Origin: Hyphomicrobium_A sp963759735
GTDB lineage: Bacteria; Pseudomonadota; Alphaproteobacteria; Rhizobiales; Hyphomicrobiaceae
NCBI GenBank assembly: GCA_963759735.1
Contig: CAVXAF010000009.1
Location: forward strand, 186,001-250,000
DNA: 64,000 nt
Reading direction: 5' to 3'
Part shown: positions 28,025-36,563 of the stretch, in pieces
Numbering within the stretch: the first letter of the stretch is position 1
Layout: each line of letters starts with the position of its first letter
Translations under genes and position numbers: made by a program
The notes under the pieces: model-generated
The model's input: only the letters and a program-made list of their open reading frames with translations
Told to the model about the DNA's origin: nothing
The model's database searches: none

Positions 28025-28738
28025 TTACGGTGCCGACGCAAGGCGCCCCTCGCCCGACAGGCGCCCAAGCCGCGCGATGAGGGGCCCCGATATGCGTCCC
28101 GTTTCGCCGAGTGCCTGGTCGCCTTCGAAGGCACGGATGGCCCGCGCCGTCTCGCTCGTCAGCTTGCCGTTGGCATTGCCCGGCTTGTAGCCGAGCTTGA
28201 CCAATGAGCGCTGCACCGAGCGGATCACGTCCTGCGCCTCGGCGGTCTCCGCGTTACCGGGCTTGCCCTGCGGCTTGCCGCCTTCGCCCAGGATGATGGC
28301 TTTCAACAGCAGCTCGCTCGGCCGCGCCGTGAGCGGCAGGCCGTGATCGTGCTCGAACGCCATGATGGCGCCGCGCGTCATTATCCCGACGATGCCGTCA
28401 CGCCCGCCCGTCTCGTAGCCGCGGATCTGCAGCTCGCGCTGCACCGCCCGCGTCACTTCGATCTCACCGGCGTTGCTTTTGGGTGCGCCGTCGGCAGCGA
28501 GCGCGGCAAGGTTCAAACCACGCCCGGACTTGTTCTCGCCCCGCGGGTGTCCGATCGATCCGGTATCGCCGAACTCGGCCGCCTCGATGGCGGCGATGCT
28601 CCAGGCCGTCGCGTCGCTCACTCGCGCGCTGCCGGCTCCGCGACCACTCGATTGCAGGAAGAAGACATTCGCCGCGACACCCCCGCTCAGTACCAGGAAT
28701 GCCAGGAGTTGCACCGTCACCCGCCTCGGCAGCATCAC
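28025..28738 (-). CDS. Membrane-anchored protein with two peptidoglycan-binding domains
   Basis: The product (237 aa) has an N-terminal membrane helix (residues about 8-28) and two PG_binding_1 modules: EVTRAVQRELQIRGYETGGR (from about 94) and DVIRSVQRSLVKLGYKPGNA (from about 168). Each is followed by the usual GIMTRGAIMAFE or LTSETARAIRAFE helix. It probably sits in the inner membrane with the modules in the periplasm. No catalytic domain is present, so it may be a scaffold or sensor. Two adjacent start codons (28738, 28735) are possible. Confidence 0.78.
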   Translation of the reverse strand: MMLPRRVTVQLLAFLVLSGGVAANVFFLQSSGRGAGSARVSDATAWSIAAIEAAEFGDTGSIGHPRGENKSGRGLNLAALAADGAPKSNAGEIEVTRAVQRELQIRGYETGGRDGIVGIMTRGAIMAFEHDHGLPLTARPSELLLKAIILGEGGKPQGKPGNAETAEAQDVIRSVQRSLVKLGYKPGNANGKLTSETARAIRAFEGDQALGETGRISGPLIARLGRLSGEGRLASAP

Positions 28739-28761
28739 ATTTCCCTCACGCGCCGCTTACG

Positions 28762-28911
28762 ATGAATGCCCACTATGTGGCCGAGGTCGTAAACGATCGC
28801 TTAACTCTCATTGACGGAACGTTGCGGTGGCATGGGCCGCCTGACGGGGTGGTCGTTCCTGACAAATATGAAAATTGCCTGCAATTAGATCGAATTTTGC
28901 CGATTGCATGA
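28762..28911 (+). CDS. Possible small protein
   Basis: ATG at 28762 opens a 49-residue frame (MNAHYVAEVVNDRLTLIDGT, ending CLQLDRILPIA) in the gap between two divergent genes. The residue pattern looks protein-like, but there is no clear ribosome-binding site and I know no homologue. It may instead be untranslated leader of the DUF5330 gene. Confidence 0.25.
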   Translation: MNAHYVAEVVNDRLTLIDGTLRWHGPPDGVVVPDKYENCLQLDRILPIA

Positions 28912-28973
28912 GGCAGTTTGTTGAGATCGCTCTGCTATCCATGATGCAGAGAACGACCGTTGGAGAGACCAAC

Positions 28974-29324
28974 ATGTCCATTATCAAAGTAGGCATCCTC
29001 GTTGCACTCGTCGTCGCCGTCATGCCGGCCGACCGCGAGCAGCAGGCCGCGCTGTATGACAGGGCAGCCACGGCGGTCCACTGGACGGCGACATTCTGTG
29101 ATCGTAACGGCGCTGCTTGCGAGCGCGCCGGCGTCATGTGGGGCGGCTTCGTCGAGAAGGCGAAGTTCGGCGCTGCCATGGCCTATGATCTGGCGATGAA
29201 GAGTTCCGGCCGGGACCAGGCCCCCAGCTTGATCGAGCCGACAGTCGATCTGACGCCGCGCGGCACGCTGCGCGCTGACGACCTCGAGCCGGTCTGGCGC
29301 GGCTCGGCCCGCAGCGGCATTTAG
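28974..29324 (+). CDS. DUF5330-like exported protein
   Basis: ATG at 28974, with GGAGAG about 7 nt upstream, gives 116 residues. A hydrophobic N-terminus (IIKVGILVALVVAVMPADRE) acts as signal or anchor. The core YDRAATAVHWTATFCDRNGA and FVEKAKFGAAMAYDLAM resembles DUF5330, a family of small envelope proteins of Hyphomicrobiales with unknown role. A strong terminator follows at 29345. Confidence 0.7.
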   Translation: MSIIKVGILVALVVAVMPADREQQAALYDRAATAVHWTATFCDRNGAACERAGVMWGGFVEKAKFGAAMAYDLAMKSSGRDQAPSLIEPTVDLTPRGTLRADDLEPVWRGSARSGI

Positions 29325-29344
29325 CGATCACCACCACCGCACGA

Positions 29345-29373
29345 AAGGGCCGGTGCTCCCAGCGCCGGCCCTT
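29345..29373 (+). terminator. Rho-independent-type hairpin after the DUF5330 gene
   Basis: The arms 29345-29357 and 29361-29373 pair over 13 bp (one G-T) around a 3-nt CCC loop, 20 bp after the stop. Only a short T-containing tail follows. It separates the DUF5330 gene from sufE. Confidence 0.7.
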
Positions 29374-29436
29374 GTGCATTTGCGCTTCGGCAACCTATGT
29401 GAATAGTTCTCGCCTTGCGCCCGCTGGGAGATCAGC

Positions 29437-29871
29437 TTGCCGACACTTTCGGACATCACCTCCGATTTCGCGGTCCTCGACGACTGGGAGGACCGCTATC
29501 GCTATCTGATCGAGCTCGGTCGCACCCTGCCGCCGCTTCCCGATGCGCTGCGCACCGAGGCAAATAAGGTGCGCGGCTGCGCCAGCCAGGTGTGGCTGGC
29601 GACCAGCATTCAAACGAGCGGCGGGCAGCCCAGGCTCAGCTTTCTCGCCGACAGTGATGCCCATATCGTGCGCGGGCTGATCGCCATCCTCGCCGCCATC
29701 TATAACGAGCGTCCCGTCGATGAGGTGCTCGGCATCGATCCCAACCCGGTTTTTGCAGAGCTGGGCCTCAAGGATCATCTGACGCCGCAGCGCTCCAACG
29801 GTCTTGCCTCGATGGTAGCCCGCGTTCGCGCCGATGCGGCGGCGAACGCGCAGGACGCCGCGACCTCCTAG
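29437..29871 (+). CDS. sufE: Cysteine desulfuration protein SufE
   Basis: The product (144 aa) accepts sulfur from the cysteine desulfurase SufS for iron-sulfur cluster assembly. The acceptor Cys48 is visible in NKVRGCASQVWL, and the N-terminal WEDRYRYLIELGRTLPPLP is typical. The start is TTG at 29437 with GGGAG 7 nt upstream; no ATG fits. It is separate from any suf operon, as often seen in alphaproteobacteria. It overlaps the convergent DUF6456 gene by 4 bp. Confidence 0.92.
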   Translation: MPTLSDITSDFAVLDDWEDRYRYLIELGRTLPPLPDALRTEANKVRGCASQVWLATSIQTSGGQPRLSFLADSDAHIVRGLIAILAAIYNERPVDEVLGIDPNPVFAELGLKDHLTPQRSNGLASMVARVRADAAANAQDAATS

Positions 29872-30441
29872 GCGCTATTGGCCGGGCCGTCCGCCAACGG
29901 CCGGTAATCTTCGCTGCCCCAATGACGCACGCGGGGTGGCCCGTCAACGGCGGCCGCCTCGACCTGAAGACCGTAGTGACGTGCCAGTCGCGTCAGCGCC
30001 AATTGCAGCACGATCTTGGCCGAGCGCTGCGGCCAGCCAGCAGCGCGCTCGGCCTCCTCAAGACCCTGCAGATGGCAGCAGACGTCGATCAGCACACCCG
30101 ATAGCTCGGGCCCGACGGCGGTGAGCGCACGCCGCACCCGTTCACCGGCCGCTGCCGTGTTGTCGCGCATGTCGGCCCCGACATGGCGCGTCGCGCCGTA
30201 GCGGCGCCCGCGCTTGGTCGGCGACAGCGACGACCAGTTGCTGGTCGTGCGCGGCGTCATCTGTGCGAACCAGAAATCGGCGCGCAAGCGTTCCCCGGCG
30301 TCGAACTGCGACTGCGAGATCATCGGCTGTCCGTTGCGGTCCTTGCGGCGGCGCAACCAAGCGATCGGGCTCTCGTCAGCGTTGACGCTGCGCGTCGGGG
30401 TGACGGGTGTCAGCGACCACCCGCGTGCTCGGTTCGGTCAT
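29868..30441 (-). CDS. DUF6456 domain protein, frame interrupted near the start
   Basis: The C-terminal region reads ERLRADFWFAQMTPRTTSNW, then LDVCCHLQG-type helices and AKIVLQLALTRLARHYGL, the DUF6456 pattern. ATG at 30441 begins MTEPSTR two bases after the preceding stop. The frame then hits a stop, while the next frame supplies WSLTPVTPTRSVNADESPIA and WLRRRKD. Restoring one base near 30420 joins both parts into about 190 residues. The family is alphaproteobacterial, helical, and always close to the DnaA-C-like helix-turn-helix gene upstream, which suggests joint DNA-related work. The function is not established to my knowledge. Confidence 0.75.
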
Positions 30442-30443
30442 CG

Positions 30444-30851
30444 CTAGCTCACTGCAACTGAATGGGGGCACGTGCGCATGGTGAGGGCGGGGACGGCCCA
30501 TTCGAGCAGGTCGAGTGCCCGGTCGAACGCGGGGTCGTCGCGCCGGTCCTCGATCACGCCGCAGGCATGGGCAACCGTCGTGCGATCGCGGCCAAACAGA
30601 CGCCCGGCTTCGGTCAGCGACAGCCCGCAGCCCACGTGGGCGAGATACATGGCGACCTGGCGGGCGAGCGCGACGTTGGCGCGTCCGCGCGTCGTGCGGC
30701 GCAGGTCGTGCCCCGCAATGCCAAAGACCTGCACGACAGCATGCTCAATAGCTTCGCGCGGGCCATCGGGTCGTCGCGTCGCCGGTGTTCCCAGACGCGG
30801 CGTGCTGCAGACGGTGGCGTTGCGTACAGTGCCGGCAAACTGATGCTGCAT
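30444..30851 (-). CDS. Helix-turn-helix protein with DnaA C-terminal-like domain
   Basis: The core RQVAMYLAHVGCGLSLTEAG followed by RLFGRDRTTVAHACGVIED is the DNA-binding signature of DnaA domain IV, but there is no AAA+ ATPase region, so this is not DnaA. The product (135 aa from ATG 30851) is presumably a small DNA-binding regulator. The frame is open upstream to 31136 and the start is uncertain. It precedes the DUF6456 gene by 2 bp, an arrangement I recall from other Hyphomicrobiales. Confidence 0.72.
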   Translation of the reverse strand: MQHQFAGTVRNATVCSTPRLGTPATRRPDGPREAIEHAVVQVFGIAGHDLRRTTRGRANVALARQVAMYLAHVGCGLSLTEAGRLFGRDRTTVAHACGVIEDRRDDPAFDRALDLLEWAVPALTMRTCPHSVAVS

Positions 30852-31040
30852 CTTCCAGCTTTCGATGGCGCCCGAGGCGTTTCTTCCTTCGGTGGATGAT
30901 ACGGTCGAAGCGCTACTTCCTGGTGTGCAAACTATCCGCCGGGTGAACGAGGGGGATAAGTCGCAGGCCGGCAAGAAATCCTCGCCCACATTCCCGAGTG
31001 CAAAAGTTGCGGCTTCCTTTAGCAGCAACTGCAGGCGCCC

Positions 31041-31343
31041 ATGACTGCCCACATAACGATCCGCGCCAAACCCGGCGGCGCGCCGCGATACGACCGGCGC
31101 CGCGACCTGCCGCGGCTGCTGCCTCTGTGGCCCCACGAGATGGAGTTATCGACCATCGACGATCACGCCAAGCTCTTGGCGCGCATGCGCCGGGCGCTGC
31201 GTATCGAGCGCCAGCGCGGACGCGCCGGCCACTGGGCGTATGACCTCGCCCGCCACGCCAACCTGCTGCGGGCTTATCGAGCGGAGGTTACCGATTATCT
31301 GGCCCGCACGGGCACGACGTCGCCGCGCGCTGCTGCCGGCTAG
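31041..31343 (+). CDS. Conserved hypothetical protein
   Basis: The product (100 aa) contains DLPRLLPLWPHEMELSTID and RGRAGHWAYDLARHANLLRA, a compact basic helical protein I recall next to the HTH/DUF6456 pair in Hyphomicrobiales. No function is known to me. It lies divergently from the HTH gene and converges on mucR, with 6 bp between stops. Confidence 0.7.
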   Translation: MTAHITIRAKPGGAPRYDRRRDLPRLLPLWPHEMELSTIDDHAKLLARMRRALRIERQRGRAGHWAYDLARHANLLRAYRAEVTDYLARTGTTSPRAAAG

Positions 31344-31349
31344 GCAGCC

Positions 31350-31751
31350 TTAGCGGCGGGTGCCGAGGCCCATCTTCTTGGCGAGGTCGGAGCGGGCGCG
31401 CGCATAGTTCGGCGCAACCATCGGATAGTCATGCGGCAGGCCCCACTTCTCGCGGTACTCTTCCGGAGACAGGTTGTAGTGGGTGCGCAAGTGCCGCTTC
31501 AGCGACTTGAACTTCTTGCCGTCTTCCAGGCAGATCAGATAGTCGGGCATCACCGATTTCTTCACCGGGACCTTGGGCTTCTGCTCCTCGCGTTCCACGA
31601 CAATCGGACCGCCGCTGGCGCGGCTGAGGGCCGCGTGCGTCTCGCTGATGAGATGCGGCAAATCGCTGGCGACGACGGAGTTGTTGCTGACGTAGGCGGA
31701 AACAATCTTCGCCGTCAGTTCCACAAGCTCGGGTTCAGTTGACTCTTCCAA
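31350..31751 (-). CDS. mucR: MucR/Ros-family zinc-finger transcriptional regulator
   Basis: The product (133 aa) is a nucleoid-associated regulator of exopolysaccharide, motility and virulence or symbiosis genes in rhizobia and Brucella. The N-terminal oligomerisation region is VELTAKIVSAYVSNNSV. The zinc-finger region is LICLEDGKKFKSLKRHLRTH with Cys75, Asp78, His87 and His91; an Asp in place of the second Cys is known in this family. The start is set at TTG 31751 because GGAGG lies 6 nt upstream and the length then matches the family. The frame itself is open to 31931. Confidence 0.92.
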   Translation of the reverse strand: MEESTEPELVELTAKIVSAYVSNNSVVASDLPHLISETHAALSRASGGPIVVEREEQKPKVPVKKSVMPDYLICLEDGKKFKSLKRHLRTHYNLSPEEYREKWGLPHDYPMVAPNYARARSDLAKKMGLGTRR

Positions 31752-32355
31752 TTCGCCCTCCAGGCGATCGCGGAAATATCGGTCGTCCCAATTCAATGGC
31801 GTGCTTGCGTAATACCTTGGTGATCTAGCCTGCGACGAGAATCTACCGTTCGCACATGCGGTTAACGCTAAACAACGGTGTCCTAGATTGTAGATTTCGC
31901 ATTGCCGTAAAGTAATGTCAACAAAAGCCATAAGCCATACACTTGGTATGCCTAATCTTGCCGTGCTTACTTGTGGTCCTAAGATTCTTTAACGGCGTTC
32001 GCTTGGTCTATTTTAATAGTTGCTTACGTTAAGTGGTGGGACGCCAAAGATATTAGCCTCCGAGAGAACGTCTCAATGCAAGCAGAGCCACTCCGCAGAG
32101 GAGATTCCCCTCGGCTCTTGCTGGGTAAACATCGCATGAGCTGGATGATGTACTCGGCGATCCTTCCCCGACCACCACGGTTGCGCATGGGAGTAACTCC
32201 GCAAAGTTGACAAGCCAGGGGCCTACCTCTCTCATCAGCGGCCGTTTCCGGAAGATCTCTGCCGCCGTGAGCCTTGGTCCCTTAGCCGAAGCCCCCATAT
32301 TCATCGGCCAGTATCCGGCCTCGCAATCACTCGCAGTTTCCGCGTGGAGAGAACA
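31752..32355. promoter_or_regulatory. Long AT-richer intergenic region upstream of mucR and ptrB
   Basis: About 600 bp hold no convincing gene and must contain the divergent promoters of mucR and the peptidase gene. The part 31900-32040 is clearly AT-richer than its surroundings and includes a perfect 12-bp palindrome, CTATTTTAATAG, at 32008-32019. MucR-type regulators bind T-rich sites and repress their own promoter, so autoregulation here is likely but inferred. The ribosome-binding site GGAGAG before ATG 32356 is clear. Confidence 0.45.
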
Positions 32356-34492
32356 ATGCACGGCCCCAGCCATCGCCATGCTTTCGTGAAGCCGCCATAT
32401 GCCGACCGCCGGCCCAACGTTGCGACTTGGCATGACGTCGAATTGGTCGATGACTACGCTTGGTTGAAGGCCGACAACTGGCAAGAAGTCATGCGCGAGC
32501 CGTCGGTCCTCGACCCTGACATCCGCGCCTACCTCGACGCCGAGAATGCCTACTGCGAAGCCCAGCTCGCCGAGACCCGCCCACTGCAGGAAGAGCTGTT
32601 CGCCGAGATGCGCGGCCGCCTGAAGGAAGACGACAGCTCAGTGCCGGCGCCAGATGGACCGTTCGCCTATTTCCGCCGTTTCGTCGCCGGCGGCCAGTAT
32701 CCGCTCGTCTGCCGGCAAGCGCGCGAGGGCGGCGAGGAAGTCGTCCTGCTCGACGGCAACCGCGAGGCTGAGGGCAAGCCGTACTGGGACCTTGGCAGTT
32801 TCCAGCAAAGTCCTGATCACAACCTGTTGGCCTATGCGTCCGACGACAAAGGCTCGGAGCTTTACACCATCCGCTTGCGCGACATCGCCACCGGCCTCGA
32901 CCTGCCCGACTGCATCCCCGATACCCGCGGTGGCGTCGTGTGGGCCAACGACAGCAGGACGCTTTTCTACGTGCGCCTGGACGACCACCACCGTCCGCTC
33001 CTCGTCGTACCGACATGTCGTCGGCACGCCGGTCGAGGACGATGTGCTCGTCTACGCCGAGCTGGATGTGGGCTTCTACGTTGCGCTCGGGGCGACGCAG
33101 TCGTCCAAGTTCGTCCTCATCGAAGCCCATGACCATCAGACGAGCGAAGTCCATCTCATTGATGCCGACGCGCCGCTGGGCGCAGCTGTCGTCGTCGAGG
33201 CGCGCCGGGTCGGCCACGAATATTCAGTCGAGCATCATGGCGACAAGCTGATCATCACCACCAACTCTGGCGGCGCCGTCGACTTTCGCGTGTGCGAAAC
33301 GCCCGTCGCCAACCCGGGCATGGCGCAATGGCGCGAGTTGATCCCGCATCGGCCGGGCTGCCTGATCCTCGATAGCATCGCCTACCGCCACCACCTCGTC
33401 CGGCTCGAACGCGAGAACGGGCTGCCGCGCATCGTCGTGCGCCAATTCGCCGACGGCGACGAGCACGGCATCGCCTTCCCCGAGGAGGCCTACTCACTCT
33501 CTGTCGCCCCGGGCTACGAGTTCGAGACCACGACGCTGCGCTTCACCTATTCGTCGATGACGACGCCGGCGGAGACCTACGACTATGACATGCAGACGCG
33601 CGCGCGCACATTGCGCAAGCGCCAGCAAGTGCCGAGCGGGCATAACCCGGCCGACTACGTCACGCGGCGCCTATATGCGCCCACCCCGGACGGCGAGACG
33701 GTGCCGGTGTCGATCCTCTATCACAAGTCGACGCCCCTCGATGGCTCGGCGCCGGTCCTGCTTTACGGCTACGGCGCTTACGGCATTTCGATCCCAGCTT
33801 CGTTCTCGACGACGCGCCTGTCGCTCGTCGACCGCGGCTTCATCTATGCAATCGCCCACATCCGCGGCGGCAAGGACAAGGGCTACCGCTGGTACACCGA
33901 CGGCAAGCTCGCCCAGAAGGTGCATACGTTCACGGATTTCATCGCCGCTGGCGAATACCTAGCCGAACAAGGGCTGACGCAGCGCGGCCGCATCGTCGCC
34001 AACGGCGGCTCGGCCGGCGGGATGCTGATGGGCGTCGTTGCCAATATGGCGCCTGATCTGTTCCTCGGCATCATCGCCGACGTGCCCTTTGTCGACGTGC
34101 TCAACACCATGCTCGACAAGGATCTGCCGCTGACACCGCCGGAATGGCCTGAGTGGGGCAACCCCATCGCCAGTCGCGAGGAGTTCGCCATCATCCACTC
34201 CTACAGCCCGTACGAGAACGTGGAGGCGAAATCCTATCCGCACATCTTCGCCTACGGCGGGCTCACCGATCCGCGCGTCACGTATTGGGAGCCGGCAAAG
34301 TGGGTGGCACGCCTGCGAGAAAAGAACACGTCCGACAACCTGATCCTGCTCAAGATCAACATGGAGGCCGGCCATGGCGGCGCCTCCGGACGCTATGAGC
34401 AGTTGCGCGAGATGGCTGCGGACTACGCCTTTGCGCTGAAGATTGCCGGGCTAGCGGCGGTACCGGCCAGGCAAAAAGAAAGGGCGGCCTAA
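32356..34492 (+). CDS. ptrB: Prolyl oligopeptidase family protease (oligopeptidase B-like, S9A), frame interrupted
   Basis: The restored protein (about 712 aa) has an N-terminal beta-propeller (from DDYAWLKADNWQEVMREP) and a C-terminal alpha/beta-hydrolase domain. The catalytic Ser lies in NGGSAGGMLMG, the His in AGHGGASGRYEQ and the Asp presumably in GGLTDPRVTYWEP. Such enzymes cleave short peptides after basic residues, in the cytoplasm. The frame changes near 33006-33008, where one G seems to be inserted; removing it gives RPLLVYRHVVGTPVEDDVLV. This is likely a base-call error. A terminator hairpin overlaps the stop codon. Confidence 0.9.
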
Positions 34493-34501
34493 GCCGCCCT
34501 T
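34480..34501. terminator. Hairpin overlapping the ptrB stop codon
   Basis: Perfect 9-bp arms (34480-34488 and 34493-34501) around CTAA form a GC-rich stem that contains the ptrB stop. The reverse strand carries an A/T tract on the far side, so it may act in both directions. Confidence 0.7.
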
Positions 34502-34526
34502 GTCGCATTCGATGCTTTGAGAATGA

Positions 34527-34550
34527 GAAAGGCCGCTTCCGCGGCCTTTC
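34527..34550. terminator. Second bidirectional terminator hairpin
   Basis: Perfect 10-bp arms GAAAGGCCGC and GCGGCCTTTC flank a TTCC loop. It lies between convergent genes (ptrB and the minus-strand membrane protein), so it probably ends both transcripts. Confidence 0.78.
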
Positions 34551-34565
34551 GTTAGAAGCCTATCT

Positions 34566-35801
34566 CTAGGCGGCCTTTTCACTGAAGGCCGTCAGCTTCT
34601 TATCCTCCTCGAGCTCGCCAGCGGACTTCAGCGCAATGCCGATGTACCGCACACGTCCTGCGATCCTTGCCTTTTGGACTCCGAGTTCACCGAACTCCCG
34701 ACCGAACGTCGGCAATGCGAGTGGCTCTTTCTGCTGATCTTCACACCAGGCACAATAGTCCTCATACAGCGAGGTAGCAGTTAAGCTCGATCCGTCCTGT
34801 GTCTCGATCCTCTCTTTGTAGAACCGCTCCACGTCGGTTTCGGGAGCGATCAGTCTCTGAGTAGCCGGCGACGCGACCTTGGTCTCGATAGTCGACCTGT
34901 TGTCGTTCGCGCCGGAACGCGGCTTTGCTATCGCAACGGCCTTGGGGGCCGCCACCGCTGCCGCAGCGGTGCTAACCGGAACCATATATGGTGCGGTCGG
35001 CGTCTGGCGCTCGTAGAGGCGCCACTGACTAAAGGCAATGTACATACCAAAGCCCGATCCAACTTCGAGCAACAGTGCAATGAAGACCGTAAGCGCGGTC
35101 TGCACGTCCTCGACCTTGATGGATGGGGCTACGATCGCGGCAAGTTTGGCCAGCACCGCGGCTTGCGGATCGGCCTCCGACATCACCGCGGTTCCGGTGA
35201 CGTGGGTCATCTTGCCTTGGATCTCGGCAATACGCGCTTCAAGTGTGACCGACTGCTGCGCAGAGGCGAGCTCGGCCGACAAGGCGTGATACTTCTGACA
35301 GAAGTTCCGCCCCTTGCCGTTGCTGGCCTTGCTGCACTGCTCGGTCCAGCCCCACTGACGCTCGCCCTTCACGGCGTCGATATCGGCTTGCACGGCCTGA
35401 GCAGGTCGATGCTGCGGGATCCAGGACAATTGCTCCTGGGCCCGCGCCAAATCGGCGCGATGATCTTTGTAGCTATCAGCGGTCGCAGTGCGTTGTCCGG
35501 CCGTATCCATCCGGTTCAAAGCAGCGTGACCGAGCGCCGAGGTCAACGAATAGGACGTGACCACGACCCAGACGATGGCGGAGGCTATGGCCTGCGACCA
35601 CATCTTGTTGCGTATTGCGGCGAAAAAGAAGAAAGGCACGAGTGCCTTCATACAGTCCGCGGCCGCGCTGGCCGCGCCGTAGATCTGACCGTCGAACTCG
35701 GTTCGACCGAGGCTGACGCCAAATCGCCAGTTCATCGCGCACGAAACGGCGAGTAGTACGCCGGCCGCGAGAACCCCCAACACGCCTAGAGCATGTCTCA
35801 T
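34566..35801 (-). CDS. Multi-spanning membrane protein with C-terminal primase-type winged-helix domain
   Basis: The product (411 aa) has hydrophobic helices near residues 4-22, 42-62, 68-91 and 234-259. A polar, helix-rich region with three Cys lies between the third and fourth helix. An Ala/Pro-rich linker follows. The C-terminus (about 324-391: VERFYKERIETQDGS, LTATSLYEDYCAWCEDQQ, PTFGREFGELGVQKARI, VRYIGI) matches the small winged-helix domain at the end of D5/P4-type phage and plasmid primases. No helicase or primase core is present. ATG at 35801 is preferred because GAGGG lies just upstream; another ATG is at 35813. I do not recognise the whole protein. Membrane-tethered DNA binding is inference. 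Confidence 0.6.
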   Translation of the reverse strand: MRHALGVLGVLAAGVLLAVSCAMNWRFGVSLGRTEFDGQIYGAASAAADCMKALVPFFFFAAIRNKMWSQAIASAIVWVVVTSYSLTSALGHAALNRMDTAGQRTATADSYKDHRADLARAQEQLSWIPQHRPAQAVQADIDAVKGERQWGWTEQCSKASNGKGRNFCQKYHALSAELASAQQSVTLEARIAEIQGKMTHVTGTAVMSEADPQAAVLAKLAAIVAPSIKVEDVQTALTVFIALLLEVGSGFGMYIAFSQWRLYERQTPTAPYMVPVSTAAAAVAAPKAVAIAKPRSGANDNRSTIETKVASPATQRLIAPETDVERFYKERIETQDGSSLTATSLYEDYCAWCEDQQKEPLALPTFGREFGELGVQKARIAGRVRYIGIALKSAGELEEDKKLTAFSEKAA

Positions 35802-35813
35802 GTTTGCCCTCAT

Positions 35814-36563
35814 GAATTATGATCGCCGGCTTTCGACGCGCTACGAGCGCCGGCGCTTTGCTTGCCACTGTCCGAGGGCTGACGAACTGGACAGAAGGTA
35901 TCCGTCTCTACGAAATACTGGGCACATCGCTGCGTGCGTACGGCTCGTTCGGCCCGTTGAGCTCCGGCGCCATTCCCCAATGGCATCCGGCAGGCCGGCG
36001 GTCGTGCGCCCGGTTGAGGTACCGAGAGCTGGAGCCTCGACTCGTGGACTGATTACGCACCGGCGGGCATCGCCGCTCGATTTCCGCTGTGCGCAACTTT
36101 CCCCACGGGGCGAGGCGACAAGTTCACAGACGCAGTACTGCCCCCTCAGTTGCCTTTGCTACGCGATTCGAAATCTTTTGTTAAGGGAATCAGCCCTGTA
36201 GCTGCACGTGCCAGAATCCGGACGCATTTTTGCACCGCAAGGGGCCGCGAGGCCGTCCACAGACCGCCCACCGATTGAACGAGACTTACCCCCAGGCGAG
36301 CCGCGTTTTGCACAGCCGGCGGCGCGCCCGGCAGGCACACCTCGCTTGTAGATAAACTTATGGGAAATTGTTGCATAAGCCCGTTGTCGGACCTATTTTG
36401 GTTAAACTGCCGAAGTAGAACGCGAACTCAAGTTTTTGCCGCTTGTCTTAAGCTCATTGTCATCGCTTCTACTTAAGCTCGCCCGACAGAACCGATTAAG
36501 GCTATCGCGCGTTCTTGACCCAGTGCCGTACGGCCCGTCTGGAAGCGTAGGGAGTTGATTGTA
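35814..36563. other. Gene-free stretch, 750 bp
   Basis: No frame here looks like a real protein. The part after 36360 is AT-richer than the rest and carries two copies of CTTAAGCTC (36447-36455 and 36472-36480), 25 bp apart, shortly before the gene at 36564. This may be an operator or part of a promoter. The remainder shows nothing I can assign. Confidence 0.4.

Noticed and set aside
32053..32484. Minus-strand frame in the mucR-ptrB gap, reading TAAEIFRKRPLMREVGPWL in part
   Set aside because: Partly protein-like, but it overlaps the start of ptrB, lacks a ribosome-binding site and matches no family I know. It may be a remnant at most.
35800..36376. Several short open frames in the gene-free stretch before 36564
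   Set aside because: None has a plausible start, composition or known motif.
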